Assembly: GCA_034096865.1 (NCBI GenBank)
Contig: JAWQFJ010028541.1
Coordinates: 60,001-72,183 of the forward strand
Origin: Theodoxus fluviatilis
Lineage: Eukaryota; Mollusca; Gastropoda; Cycloneritida; Neritidae
Reading direction: 5' to 3'
DNA length: 12,183 bases
Part shown: one piece after another, positions 1 to 7,750 of the stretch
How positions within the stretch are numbered: position 1 is the stretch's first letter
Layout of the letters: the number at the start of each line of letters is the position of its first letter
Program-made: the position numbers and the translations under genes
The notes under the pieces: model-generated
What the model was told of the DNA's origin: nothing
What the model saw: the letters and a program-made list of their open reading frames with translations, nothing else
Databases searched by the model: none

Positions 1-1
1 C

Positions 2-1104
2 CCGATTGTGTCAGGGAAGGGGACCCTTTGTGAGAATTTATCTGGCTATGTAGATAAGATCCTCATACCCCTGGTCGAGAAAACTCCCAGCTTTTGTAAA
101 GACACCACAGATTTCCTCCACAAACTAAACACCCATGGACAAGTCTCAGCGAGGACACTTCTGGTGACTATGGATGTTGCGTCCCTGTACACAAACATAC
201 CACACAGAGAGGGAGTCGCGGCGGTGCGATCCTCTCTACAAGAGAACAACTTCCCCACCCCTGACCACATCCTGTCCATGGTCCGTTTCATTCTGGAACA
301 CAATGTGTTCACCTTCAACGGTGACACATACTTACAGAAACATGGCACAGCAATGGGAACCAAGTTCGCTCCTCAGTACGCGAGCATATTTATGCATAGG
401 TTCGAGAAAGATTTCCTCAGAACACAAAACCTGAAACCCAGCCTGTACGTTCGGTACATAGATGATATTTTCATCATCTGGCACCCTGGGGAAAAGGCCC
501 TTGAGGACTTCCACCACTCCATCAACTCCTTCTTTCCGACCATCCGACTCGAGATGAACTACTCTTCTCAGTCGTTCACAGTCAATAAGAAAAGGTGATC
601 TCATCACCTCCCTGTATCGCAAGGCAACCGATACCGGCCAAATGCTCCACTCCGCCAGCTTCCATCCAAGACACACCAAGAAAGCTATCCCATATGGACA
701 AGCCCTGCGGATCCTTCGGATTTGCTCAGACCCTATCGACCGAGACGCTCATCTACAAGATCTGGAGGTCACACTCCTTCGTGGCGGTTACTGCAGGGAA
801 TCCATCCGCAGACAGTTCCGCAGGGCGATCTCCAATGAACGCACAGACCCACTAACCCGTCAGAGGAGAGACACTGAGGCCAGCCGAGTCCCTTTCGTCA
901 CGCAGTATTTCACTGGCGCTGAGAAACTACAACGGGAACTCGGACACCTCCAACACCTCATCAGCCACGACCAATACCTCTCGGAGGTACTTCCTGAGCC
1001 ACTCATGGTAGCCTTCCGAACAACACCCAACCTGAAAAGTAGAGTAGTCTGCAGCCTGCTCCCTGACTCTATGGAGGATGCCGTACTACCTTGCAAAGCT
1101 GCCA
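2..1104 (+). pseudogene. Penelope-like reverse transcriptase, frameshifted and 5'-incomplete
   Basis: The frame is open from the window edge, beginning RPIVS-like (PIVSGKGTLCENLSGYVD), typical of PLE RT before motif A. Motif A is MDVASLYTNIP with the first catalytic Asp (about base 173). Motif B is GTAMGTKFAP (about 344-373). Motif C is YIDD inside RYIDDIFIIW (about 452-480), the second catalytic pair. The first frame ends with TGA at 596-598. Homology continues one frame over from about 594 with GDLITSLYRKATDT and the PLE thumb and C-terminal part (FHPRHTKKAIPYGQALRI), up to LPCKAA just before the inserted element. The conserved block normally found before the GDLITSLY-like segment looks shortened, so a small deletion probably accompanies the frameshift. 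Catalytic residues are intact, but the protein is not continuous. Confidence 0.92.
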
Positions 1105-1132
1105 GGGGTGTAATTCATGAACTTGGACTTTC
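1105..1132 (+). repeat. Left terminal inverted repeat of element 1
   Basis: 28 bp, identical to the reverse complement of 2963-2990. The outermost bases are GGGGTGTAATTC. The flank just outside is GCTGCCA. Confidence 0.93.
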
Positions 1133-1162
1133 GCGAGCACTGGTCTTGGACTTGTGAGTCCA

Positions 1163-1201
1163 GGACTAGTCCTAGACCACCGCGTAGCCTGGGACTAGTC
1201 C
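1163..1201. repeat. Palindromes GGACTAGTCC in the left subterminal region of element 1
   Basis: The perfect 10-bp palindrome GGACTAGTCC occurs at 1163-1172 and 1192-1201, inside longer imperfect palindromes. A related GACTAGTC lies near 2943 in the right subterminal region. Confidence 0.8.
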
Positions 1202-1366
1202 TGGACTCAGCGAGTCTATGATTCACGAACCCAGACTTGGTGTTGACTTGAAAGGCTGGGACTGATTGACCTAGTCCATGGATTATTTTTAGAATGATGT
1301 GGATTTCCCGGGGATTCCGCCCAGTGCGCAAGCGCATAGCGTACCGCTTTAAACTTCCCGTCAAAA

Positions 1367-1540
1367 ATGACGGCCACGATCGGTAGCAAAACCTCGAAGA
1401 AAAGCCCCGATTTCACGGAGCGAGAATCGGTAGCTATCATAAAAGTGGTGTCAGCAAGATACGGATACATTAACAGCAGCATACACACAGCCCAAGCAAT
1501 CAAAAGAAGACGGACAGCGTGGGAGGGCGGTGACAAATGA
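1367..1540 (+). pseudogene. Myb/SANT-like DNA-binding protein fragment, copy A
   Basis: ATG at 1367 opens a 57-codon frame containing SPDFTERESVAIIKVVSARY and, 30 residues later, KRRRTAWE. This matches the layout of the animal Myb/SANT-like family (Pfam Myb_DNA-bind_5; NAIF1 and Harbinger ORF1-type proteins): an FTE..E helix start, then a basic stretch ending in a conserved Trp-Glu. Compared with copy B an extra base after TGGGAG shifts the frame, so it ends GGDK-stop instead of EEVTNEV. The expected third helix appears after the TG tract as ARGKRAEDQV, but followed here by TGA. It is probably a transposon accessory protein that would bind the element's ends. The family call comes from reading the pattern, not from a search. 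Confidence 0.6.
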
Positions 1541-1567
1541 AGTGCGCATGCAAGCTGATACTTGCTC

Positions 1568-1570
<3 letters not shown>

Positions 1571-1660
<90 letters not shown>
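1571..1660 (+). repeat. (TG)45 microsatellite
   Basis: 90 bp of uninterrupted TG, at the same position in unit A as the shorter TG tract at 2141-2163 in unit B. Confidence 0.98.
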
Positions 1661-1661
<1 letters not shown>

Positions 1662-1810
1662 CCGTTTATTAAGTTCATCAGCAAGAGGCAAACGAGCAGA
1701 AGATCAAGTTTGACAATATGGCAGGATTTCCAAGTGAGAGCCATTGAAATTCAGTAAGGAAGGGATGGAACAATAATCTGTCTTGATGAGGATAAATATA
1801 CACACACAAT

Positions 1811-1811
<1 letters not shown>

Positions 1812-1901
<90 letters not shown>
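1812..1901 (+). repeat. (AC)45 microsatellite
   Basis: 90 bp of uninterrupted AC/CA. It is complementary to the TG tract 150 bp upstream, so the pair could fold back. It occupies the place of the CA tract at 2321-2348 in unit B. Confidence 0.98.
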
Positions 1902-1903
<2 letters not shown>

Positions 1904-1939
1904 CAGCCTCAGCGTACCGCTTCAAACTTCCCGTCAAAA

Positions 1940-2240
1940 ATGTCAGTCACGATCGGTAGCAAAACCTCGAAGAAAAGCTCCGATTTCACGGAGCGGGAAT
2001 CGGATAGCTATCATAAAAGCGGTGTCAGCAAGATACGGATACATTAAAAGCAGCATACACACAGCCCAAGCAAACAAAAGAAGACGGACAGCGTGGGAGG
2101 AGGTGACAAATGAAGTGCGAGCTGAGTGAGGCTGGCTCGAGTGTGTGTGTGTGTGTGTGTGTGACCGTTTATTAAGTTCATCAGCAAGAGGCAAACGAGC
2201 AGAAGATCAAGTTTTACAATATGGCAGGATTTCCAAGTGA
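1940..2240 (+). pseudogene. Myb/SANT-like DNA-binding protein fragment, copy B
   Basis: ATG at 1940 starts a frame parallel to copy A (KTSKKSSDFTERES). One extra base near 2000 (GGAATCGGATAG) shifts it; the C-terminal part is then open in the next frame as IAIIKAVSARYGYIKSS to KRRRTAWEEVTNEVRAE, stop at 2127-2129. After the TG tract, 2184-2240 reads ARGKRAEDQVLQYGRISK then stop, which looks like the last helix of a SANT-type domain. The TG tract therefore sits between domain parts; an intron (GTGTG donor, TCATCAG acceptor at 2184) would explain it, but this is unproven. Copies A and B carry different lesions. Confidence 0.55.
2141..2163 (+). repeat. Short (GT)n microsatellite in unit B
   Basis: About 23 bp of GT repeat following CTCGA, at the same junction as the long TG tract of unit A. 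Confidence 0.95.
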
Positions 2241-2320
2241 GAACCATTGAAATTCAGTAAGGAAGGGGTGGAACAATAATCTGTCTTGATGAGGATAAAT
2301 ATACACACACAGTGATACTG

Positions 2321-2348
2321 ACACACACACGCACACACACACACACAC
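2321..2348 (+). repeat. Short (CA)n microsatellite in unit B
   Basis: About 28 bp of CA repeat with one G interruption (at 2331), the counterpart of the CA tract of unit A. Confidence 0.9.
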
Positions 2349-2588
2349 TCGATCAGCCTCAACTCACTTTCCCCACCAAACTCGTGAAACCCTGGCGATC
2401 GTCACACATTTTCTCAGTTACCAAAAATAAAGCAATTTAATCTGAGCAGTGTTTTCATAACACAGATGCAATTTTAATGTATCGTTTTCATAGCATCAGA
2501 CAACACTAGCATTGTACCCAATGTCAACAGCAGCAGGCAGGTTCGAGGACAACACTGTTTACTGGTGTCGCAGCGGTCCGCGCTTCAG

Positions 2589-2598
2589 CTATAAATAG
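2589..2598 (+). promoter_or_regulatory. TATA-box-like site in element 1
   Basis: CTATAAATAG is a near-ideal TATA box, lying about 25 bp upstream of the shared core and of an open frame running rightward. It may be a promoter of the element. The stretch 2362-2588 before it is non-coding, with nothing else recognised. Confidence 0.35.
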
Positions 2599-2611
2599 CA
2601 GTGCGCGAAGC

Positions 2612-2795
2612 TCGGCGACCTGCATTTCCAACTGTAAAATGTAAGCGTTTTCACGACCTATTGATGCAATCAACATACAGCTTTCATAATTTAATGCTGT
2701 TCATGGCTTATACTTTCTTTGGATGGGTTTCCAGTGTCCCAAAATACAGCTTATTATTTGCGAACCGTGAACAGGTCGGCCATTTAATTTCGCGC
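2612..2795 (+). repeat. Shared core module, copy 1 (in element 1)
   Basis: Contains CACGACCTATTGATGCA, AATGCTGTTCATGGCTTA and TTTCTTTGGATGGG. The same blocks in the same order occur at 5520-5693 (minus), 5745-5833 (minus, partial) and 6960-7125 (plus). The open frame through it reads RFHDLLMQSTYSFHNLMLFM then AYTFFGWVSSVPKY and continues to 2894. The function is unknown. Confidence 0.85.
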
Positions 2796-2873
2796 TGGTC
2801 TTGGACTTTGGTGTGTAGTCCAACAAATCCTTGGACCACCGTAGTCCGCAGTTCAGTCTGCCGACTGAACAAA

Positions 2874-2982
2874 GTCCACGTTCATGAATTGTAGACTACG
2901 ACAGTCCAAGTTCATGAATTGTAGACAACGACAGTGGTCCTAGACTAGTCTTAGACCACGCTGAAAGTCCAAGTTCATGAAT
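2874..2982 (+). repeat. Subterminal repeats of the TIR motif
   Basis: The TIR-type string GTCCAAGTTCATGAATT occurs at 2904 and 2967, and with one change (GTCCACG...) at 2874. The first two copies form a 30-bp direct tandem. Repeated TIR motifs near one end are common as transposase-binding sites; that role is inference. Confidence 0.75.
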
Positions 2983-2990
2983 TACACCCC
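2963..2990 (-). repeat. Right terminal inverted repeat of element 1
   Basis: 28 bp, perfect match to the left end in inverted orientation. The flank just outside is AGATGCTC. Apart from an A on each side there is no obvious target-site duplication. Confidence 0.93.
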
Positions 2991-3395
2991 AGATGCTCGA
3001 CCTGCCTTATCCTCTGCACCAAGACGACTATAGTGAGAGACCACGTGACACACTAAGTAAGGGGCCGGTACTCGTGCTCCTCCAGAAACGTGGTCTACCT
3101 CATCCGTTGCCGCAGAGGATGCTGGGACGCATGGTATATCGGGGAAACTAGCCAACAGCTCCGCCAGCGCATAAACAGCCATCGCGCAACCATCAGGAAC
3201 CGTTCCCCCCTGCCTGTGGCCGAACACTTTAGTCTCCCGGGCCACGCCACCTCTGACATGCTCGTCAGTGTGTTGAGAGGTGAACTGACAGACCTACACC
3301 GACGCAGAGTGGCTGAGTTCACACTCATATCGAAATTCCAAACCCACGAGAACGGCCTCAATAGGGACATGGGATTCTTGAGTCACTATCGATGA
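2991..3395 (+). pseudogene. Penelope-like linker and GIY-YIG endonuclease domain
   Basis: In the same frame as the RT C-terminus once the insertion is discounted. It begins RCSTCLILC, matching the Cys-rich linker seen between RT and endonuclease in PLEs. An in-frame TAA at 3054-3056 interrupts the linker. Then come SCSSRNVVYLIRC (GIY-equivalent strand), AWYIGETSQQLRQRINSHR (YIG motif, catalytic-type Arg and the following His) and PVAEHFSLPGH. The C-terminus ends at TGA 3393-3395. In PLEs this nuclease nicks the target to prime reverse transcription. From 3060 onward there is no lesion, so the nuclease part is well preserved. No start codon is expected here because it is the C-terminal half of one polyprotein. 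Confidence 0.9.
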
Positions 3396-3714
3396 AGCTG
3401 TCCCCGCACGCACTTTTAGTGTGGACCCTGCTGTGGCCGCTCCTTCCCTGTGTTGTTTGTGGGAAATTCTCCTTTCGGCCTCCCTCACTGAACTGTCCTC
3501 ACTGCCTCACCGCCCTGCACTTGATTTACCTGCCCCTATCACTATATATTTCTATTCCGTAGCCAGCCTTGTCACTTTGGCCTGACGAAGAAGCTGTGAC
3601 TTCGAAAGCTCGCCGTAAGAGATCCAAGCGCCGCTGCACGTCCCTGCCAAACCGCTACCTCTAAATCTCGTAGCGGGAACTCTTCCCTCATCGGCTGCAG
3701 AACCACCCCCAAAC
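3396..3714 (+). other. PLE 3' region up to the histone stem-loop, non-coding
   Basis: There is no recognisable gene. A short basic frame ending TAA near 3661 (KARRKRSKRR) is open but matches no histone C-terminus I know. The exact PLE end cannot be placed without the other terminal repeat. Confidence 0.5.
3582..3607 (+). ncRNA. Hammerhead-ribozyme-like core, probably degenerate, in the PLE 3' region
   Basis: CTGACGA (3582-3588), a GAAG/CTTC stem (3590-3593 with 3600-3603) and GAAA (3604-3607) follow the order CUGANGA, stem II, GAAA of hammerhead ribozymes, which are known in PLE terminal repeats. One extra A sits between the core and stem II. I could not build a good stem III or a clear UH cleavage site from the following bases. 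This is a relic at best, and possibly chance. Confidence 0.25.
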
Positions 3715-3730
3715 GGCCCTTTTCAGGGCC
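3715..3730 (+). promoter_or_regulatory. Histone mRNA 3' stem-loop
   Basis: GGCCCTTTTCAGGGCC is a perfect 6-bp stem with a TTTC loop, preceded by CCCCAAAC and followed by CCATC. It matches the metazoan replication-dependent histone consensus bound by SLBP at every stem and loop position. Cleavage would fall about 5 nt downstream. No histone coding sequence is visible upstream in this window; the preceding gene is the PLE endonuclease, 320 bp away. Confidence 0.85.
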
Positions 3731-3739
3731 CCATCGGCT

Positions 3740-3748
3740 CAAGAAAGA
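3740..3748 (+). promoter_or_regulatory. Histone downstream element (U7 snRNA target)
   Basis: CAAGAAAGA lies 9 bp after the stem-loop. This is the classical purine-rich element that base-pairs with U7 snRNA during histone pre-mRNA processing. It is absent from mature histone mRNA, so the pair of signals came from genomic DNA and not from a retrocopied message. Confidence 0.8.
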
Positions 3749-3833
3749 ACTTTTTTTGGTTGCATGTCATTTATTCTTTCAGTAACTACACAATCGACCC
3801 CGGCACTAAAATATCTCCATTGTCTGTCTGCAG

Positions 3834-3945
3834 GCATGCAAGCACGCAAGCACACACACAAACACACATACACACACTCGCATACGCACGCACGCACGCA
3901 CACGCGCGCTCGCACACACTCACAGACACACACACTGCAGTTCTG
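3834..3945 (+). repeat. Degenerate CA/GCAC-rich simple repeat
   Basis: An imperfect run of ACACAC, GCACGCACGCAC and CACACACTC words. The apparent ORFs in it are low-complexity artefacts. Confidence 0.9.
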
Positions 3946-4088
3946 ATAACTTTGGTCCGACTGTGGCACGGCAGTCGCTCAGCGAATAAAGGTAGATAAC
4001 CGCATACACCTCTAGCGGTGAATAATCACCAATTTGACCGTGTTACCTCCCTTAGACTTTAGTTTGTCATGCGCACGTTCAGGTGCAT

Positions 4089-4195
4089 ATGATTGATTGG
4101 CTGGCTGACTGACATTGATGGATGGACGCACGGACTGAATGATTGATTGACTACCTGCTTGATTGGCCGCGGCTGGCTGGCTGGTTGGTTAAAGA
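4089..4195 (+). repeat. Degenerate tetranucleotide repeat (GATT/GGCT/GATG)
   Basis: Words such as GATTGATTGGCTGGCTGACT recur imperfectly over about 100 bp, ending GGCTGGCTGGTTGGTT. This is an old decayed tetranucleotide array. Confidence 0.8.
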
Positions 4196-4212
4196 CCGGA
4201 GACGCTTGTCGT

Positions 4213-4259
4213 CACTTCCGGAGGGGCCAAATGAAATATCATAATAGCCGCCATCTTTG
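4213..4259. promoter_or_regulatory. ETS and YY1 motif pair, possible TATA-less promoter
   Basis: CACTTCCGG (an ETS site on the minus strand) near 4213-4221 is followed by CCGCCATCTTTG (a YY1 site on the minus strand) at 4248-4259. TCTCGCGA, another CpG-promoter motif, lies at 4622-4629. Such combinations mark broad promoters, but no gene follows that I can recognise. Confidence 0.3.
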
Positions 4260-4374
4260 AAGGATGAAAACTAGAAATGACATTGTAGAAGACGTATGTG
4301 TCAGTTCATTTTGATTAATAAACAATGATGGTAAAAATTTTTGCTTCAAACCATGGAGACAGTTTAATAACAAC

Positions 4375-4412
<38 letters not shown>

Positions 4413-5155
4413 CGAAAATACTGATGATGGAACAATTATATTTTTTTAGCTGAACACAGACCCGAAAACCATTTGTAAACAAGCACAATCAAAGTGTGAT
4501 GAATAACAAAACCTGTCGGCGACTAGAGTCACAACTACGTTTTTCAATCAGCAGTGCCTACACGTGACCGCGTTCGCTTAGCCGATAGCGGTTTCAAAGG
4601 GCGCGTTTGTTGGGCCTAAAATCTCGCGATTCTCTCTGAATGGCTAGTCGAGGGCAAGTGAGACGCTCCTACAGCTAGAAAAACGATCAATTAACTTGCA
4701 AGGCAGAAGAACATGGCTGCGTCCTGGCGCCAGAGTGGGTGTAGAAGTTGCCGATAGACGAAATAACTGACGTTTCAGATATCACATCAGTTTTTCACTT
4801 CATAGAACACACCATGGTGTCATATCGTATGGCACGGGAACTTTTTCAACAAAAAAAGCAACCAGGGTTCAACTGTGGACAATTTTGTCCAAAATACTAG
4901 GCCTCGATTCATTTCGATCAATTCACGGGACATCATTCATAGAGCGTACGTATATGGTGTTGCATGTTTGCAAGCGATTAAAACGTTTTCGGCAGTGTAT
5001 GTCGAGGAATAACCTATACACCTACTCCTCAAGATATACAAATTAATACTCGAACAGCGAATACTTCTGTGTACGTACACTTTTTCATTCTCGGACCCTG
5101 AGAAGCACATTACTTGCACTGTTATCTCCAAACACCAGCCCAACTCACACTGTCT
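4260..5155. other. Non-coding, AT-rich stretch
   Basis: No ORF with recognisable content. It holds a (TA)n tract, a short ATG frame at 4713 (MAASWRQSGCRSCR, 14 codons, good Kozak context, no support as a gene) and a 12-bp palindrome GTGTACGTACAC at 5069-5080. Confidence 0.6.
4381..4411. repeat. (TA)15 microsatellite
   Basis: About 30 bp of uninterrupted TA. Confidence 0.97.
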
Positions 5156-5252
5156 CCGCCATTTTGGCTCATCCGGGTCACTGCAGCAGGAAGCACCGAG
5201 GGAGCTCCGGACCTCCCTCGGCCTCCCGCCTTCACGGCGAGTGCGTCCTTAA

Positions 5253-5404
5253 AGGCTCCTACACACGTATCGGTTGTCCCCCGGTTTTGCTGACGACCCG
5301 GTCAAGAATCGGAACGGTTGACTCATTTAGGCTCCTACACACGTACCGGTTGTCCCCCGGTTTTGCTGCCGATCCGGTCAAGAATCGGAATGGTTGACTC
5401 ATTT
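5253..5404 (+). repeat. 76-bp tandem duplication at the left end of element 3
   Basis: Two copies, 5253-5328 and 5329-5404, each starting AGGCTCCTACACACGTA and ending TTGACTCATTT, with only a few differences. Confidence 0.93.
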
Positions 5405-5519
5405 TCATACAATCTGGCCCGGTTCTTGTCCGTAGGGCAAGCTCTGTTCCCCAACCCGGTCTTGACTGATTCGTATGCCGGGCGACGCGAGAATGACGAG
5501 AATCTCGCGACTAGTTGCC

Positions 5520-5693
5520 AATTTAAATGGCGTATCTGTCTCCGTTTCGCACAGAAAACGGTGTATTTGGGGGATACTAAAACCCCATCCAAAGAAAATG
5601 TAAGCCATGAACAGCATTAAATTATCAAAGCTGTATGTTGAATGCATCAATAGGTCGTGAAAGCTCCTACATTGTAAAATTGGAAATGCGGGT
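5520..5693 (-). repeat. Shared core module, copy 3
   Basis: On the minus strand it reads GACCCGCATTTCC, then CACGACCTATTGATGCATTC, then TTTCTTTGGATGGGG and GCCATTTAAATT. The frame is open throughout: LLMHSTYSFDNLMLFMAYI, then FFGWGFSIPQ. It is about 80-85% identical by eye to copy 1. Confidence 0.85.
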
Positions 5694-5744
5694 CAATGCA
5701 CCTTCACGCGAAAGCATCTGTCAGCAGCTTTCGTTGCATGCATG

Positions 5745-6163
<419 letters not shown>

Positions 6164-6367
6164 TATTATACTTATAAAGTGCCTTTCCCTAGGTTCTAAG
6201 CGCGTAACATATATACATACATATACAAAATAAACATACAACACACAGTCTATACATTTAGTCATCCAGTCATAGTCAAACACATGCATTCAGATGTACA
6301 CAGTCAGACTGACAATATACTAGACAAATATTTACACAGATGTCAAGATGTACGTGGGGGTAGAGGA

Positions 6368-6384
6368 GGGGGGGGGGGGGGGGG
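6368..6384. repeat. Poly-G/poly-C tract in LINE 3' UTR
   Basis: 17 consecutive G on the plus strand, within a G-rich run from 6356. On the LINE (minus) strand it is poly-C just after the stop codon. It is likely length-variable. Confidence 0.9.
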
Positions 6385-6776
6385 TTGCGGCAGGATTCTA
6401 ACGAATTCACAAGTAATATTGCTGAAAAAGGTTTGTTTTGAGGTTGGATTTGAAGGAAGAGATGGAGGTAGAGTGTCGGATATTGTGAGGGAGAGAATTC
6501 CACAGTTGAGGGCCATAGTATGAGAAAGAGCGAAAGTCATGAATTCTGCGCTTGAAGCGACCTTGGCGGAGGAGTCGAGTGTCAGCAGAAGAGCGGAGTG
6601 AGCGAGAAGGGGTGTACAGAGAGACCAGATCAGAGAGATAGGCAGGTGCAGATTCAGAGATGATGTTGTAGCAGAGACATGCAGTCTTATACTTGATACG
6701 TTCAGAAACAGGCAGCCAGTGGAAATCTTTCATGAGAGGAGTGCAGGGGCGGGTTTCAAAATGCGAAGATCTCGGT

Positions 6777-6792
6777 AGATCTACGTAGATCT
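6777..6792. repeat. 16-bp perfect palindrome in element 2
   Basis: AGATCTACGTAGATCT, surrounded by further TAGATC/AGATCT words. It is the counterpart of the different palindromes in element 1. Confidence 0.9.
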
Positions 6793-6891
6793 CGCCGAAT
6801 GGGCAGTTTCATTCTTTGCTTGCTAGCGAGCCAATCGTAGACGAGCGTAGATTGAGCGAGGCAGCTTGAGAGGTGCCTAGCTTTTAAGATT

Positions 6892-6935
6892 CAAGATGGC
6901 GGACAGCATGTGTACAGTGCGCGCCGCCATCTTGG
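6892..6935. promoter_or_regulatory. Inverted pair of YY1-type sites in element 2
   Basis: CAAGATGGCGG at 6892-6902 and CCGCCATCTTGG at 6924-6935 form an inverted repeat matching the YY1 consensus AAGATGGCGGC on both strands. They lie directly upstream of core copy 2. Binding is inferred from sequence only. Confidence 0.45.
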
Positions 6936-6959
6936 AGACAAAAGTTCGGCGTGGATGCG

Positions 6960-7125
6960 TCGACCTGCATTCGATGTGTAAAATGTAAAAGCTTTCACGA
7001 CCTATTGATGCATTCAACATACACCTTTGATAAATTAATGCTGTGCATGGCTTCTATTTTCTTTGGATGGGTTGCTAGTATCTCGAAATAGAGCGTTTTC
7101 TGAGTGAACCGGCAACACGTCGGCC
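6960..7125 (+). repeat. Shared core module, copy 2 (in element 2)
   Basis: CGACCTGCATT, CACGACCTATTGATGCATTC, TTTCTTTGGATGGG and CGTCGGCCATT occur in the same order as in copy 1. The frame SFHDLLMHSTYTFDKLM then ASIFFGWVASISK is open but then meets TAG. Confidence 0.85.
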
Positions 7126-7750
7126 ATTGAAATGTGGCTAGTTCACCTCTTGTCGTGACGTCTACGCATGCGCATTAGTTCGTCACGTTGGGTAGTTTCT
7201 TTTTTAGCTAGCTCTTACTGCGAAGCAAGATCTTGCGACCAAGATCGACTACCTATTTTGAAACCCGCCCCAGGGTTGTCGGTGACGCGCTCTAAAAATG
7301 AGGCGGGCGGCACAGTGTTGGACTTTCTGCAGAGGTTGGAGAGTAGAGTCAGGGCAGCCTATCAAAAGAGAGTTGCAATAATCTAATCTGGACAGAATGC
7401 AGGAAGTGACCAGAGTTTTAGTAGCATCTACTGTGAGAAATTTTCTGATAGAACTAATTCTTCTGATCTGGAAGTAGCAGGTCTGACATACTGCAGCTAT
7501 GTGTTGTTTCATTGACATGCTAGAGTCCATGATGAAACCAAGGTTTCTGACACTGGCAGAAAAAGAGATGTCACTAGAACCTATTGTGATAGTGGAAGGA
7601 GGAGTTGGGGTTACAGCAGTTGATCCAGAGAAGAGAAGGGATTCAGTTTTTTCAGCGTTCAACTTTAATTTGTTTGTAGACATCCAGGACTTGATGTCAG
7701 AAGAACAGTTTTCAAAGGTACGTCCCAGCGAGTTGAAGGGGTTTCGAAGA

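Larger units (their letters stand above)
1338..1910 (+). repeat. Tandem unit A: Myb-like ORF, (TG)n, 150-bp spacer, (CA)n
   Basis: The unit starts AGCGTACCGC and ends (CA)n then CTTCAGCCTC. The following unit starts again with AGCGTACCGC at 1911, and the two align almost throughout. The length difference from unit B is mostly in the microsatellites. Confidence 0.9.
1911..2361 (+). repeat. Tandem unit B, second copy of the Myb-like/microsatellite unit
   Basis: Same order as unit A with scattered substitutions and two frame-changing indels relative to it. The (TG) tract is about 23 bp and the CA tract about 28 bp. It ends with the same CAGCCTCA string that closes unit A. Confidence 0.9.
1105..2990 (+). 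mobile_element. 1886-bp TIR DNA element carrying duplicated Myb/SANT-like ORF remnants (element 1)
   Basis: The ends are perfect 28-bp inverted repeats starting GGGGTGTAATTCATGAAC. It splits the PLE exactly between RT and linker. Removing 1105-2990 plus one A (1887 bp, divisible by 3) restores the PLE frame, with a CAG at the empty site. Inside are palindrome-rich subterminal DNA, two tandem units with a Myb/SANT-like ORF each, and a core shared with two other elements in this window. There is no DDE transposase, so the copy is non-autonomous. A Myb-like second ORF is characteristic of the PIF/Harbinger (PHIS) group; that placement is inference and the terminal bases do not prove it. Confidence 0.85.
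1..3650 (+). mobile_element. Penelope-like retroelement, left end outside window, interrupted by a DNA transposon
   Basis: The order reverse transcriptase, cysteine-containing linker, GIY-YIG endonuclease is diagnostic of endonuclease-bearing Penelope-like elements (PLEs), which copy themselves by target-primed reverse transcription. The window opens inside the RT. RT motifs run to 1104, an 1886-bp TIR element occupies 1105-2990, and the PLE resumes at 2991 with the linker and endonuclease, stopping at 3393-3395. The right boundary near 3650 is an estimate; no terminal repeat can be identified because the other end is missing. One frameshift (about 594), one in-frame TAA (3054-3056) and the insertion make this copy dead as written. 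The insertion is younger than the PLE. Confidence 0.9.
6746..7271 (+). mobile_element. 526-bp TIR element inserted in the LINE (element 2)
   Basis: Ends are perfect 17-bp inverted repeats beginning GGGGCGGGTTTCAAAAT (6746-6762 and 7255-7271). It lies within the LINE RT coding sequence; excision of the element plus one A rejoins RHRQP and TPLMKDF in frame at a CAG site. It contains core copy 2, a 16-bp palindrome, and an inverted pair of YY1-type sites. It has no transposase ORF. Its TIR shares only the pattern GGGGnGnnnTTC with element 1. Confidence 0.88.
6407..7750 (-). pseudogene. Non-LTR reverse transcriptase C-terminal fragment, split by element 2
   Basis: Minus-strand segments in order: FNSLGRTFENCSSDIKSWM, STNKLKLNAEKTESLLF, SASVRNLGFIMDSSMSMKQH, SRLDYCNSLLIG, QKVQHCAARLIFRARHRQP; then element 2; then TPLMKDFHWLPVSERIKY, PAYLSDLVSLYTPSRSLRSS, GPQLWNSLPHNIR and FKSNLKTNLF. 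These are the hallmark post-catalytic blocks of CR1/L2-clade RTs (NKLKLN..KTE, VRNLG, RLDYCN, HWLPV, LWNSLP). The YADD active site is absent. The two parts lie in one frame when 527 bp (element 2 plus one A) are removed, so there is no other frameshift. It is non-functional. Confidence 0.9.

Noticed and set aside
46..679. Minus-strand ORFs overlapping the PLE reverse transcriptase
   Set aside because: Shadow frames of the well-supported plus-strand RT.
1451..2247. Minus- and plus-strand ORFs encoding long HTHTHT or VCVCVC runs
   Set aside because: They are translations of the TG and CA microsatellites and carry no protein signal.
1103..2992. Element 1 as an introner (transposon acting as a spliceable intron)
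   Set aside because: The right end ends in CAG and the left end contains GTGTAA, but splicing there would leave extra bases and would not restore the PLE frame.
1103..2992. Element 1 as a hAT transposon with CAGGGG ends and an 8-bp target duplication
   Set aside because: The second terminal base does not match between ends and no 8-bp direct repeat is found; the best 8-bp pairing (AGCTGCCA/AGATGCTC) has several mismatches and does not restore the frame.
3595..3661. A histone coding end upstream of the stem-loop
   Set aside because: The frame ending at the TAA near 3661 reads KARRKRSKRRCTSLPNRYL, which matches no H1, H2A, H2B, H3 or H4 C-terminus I know.
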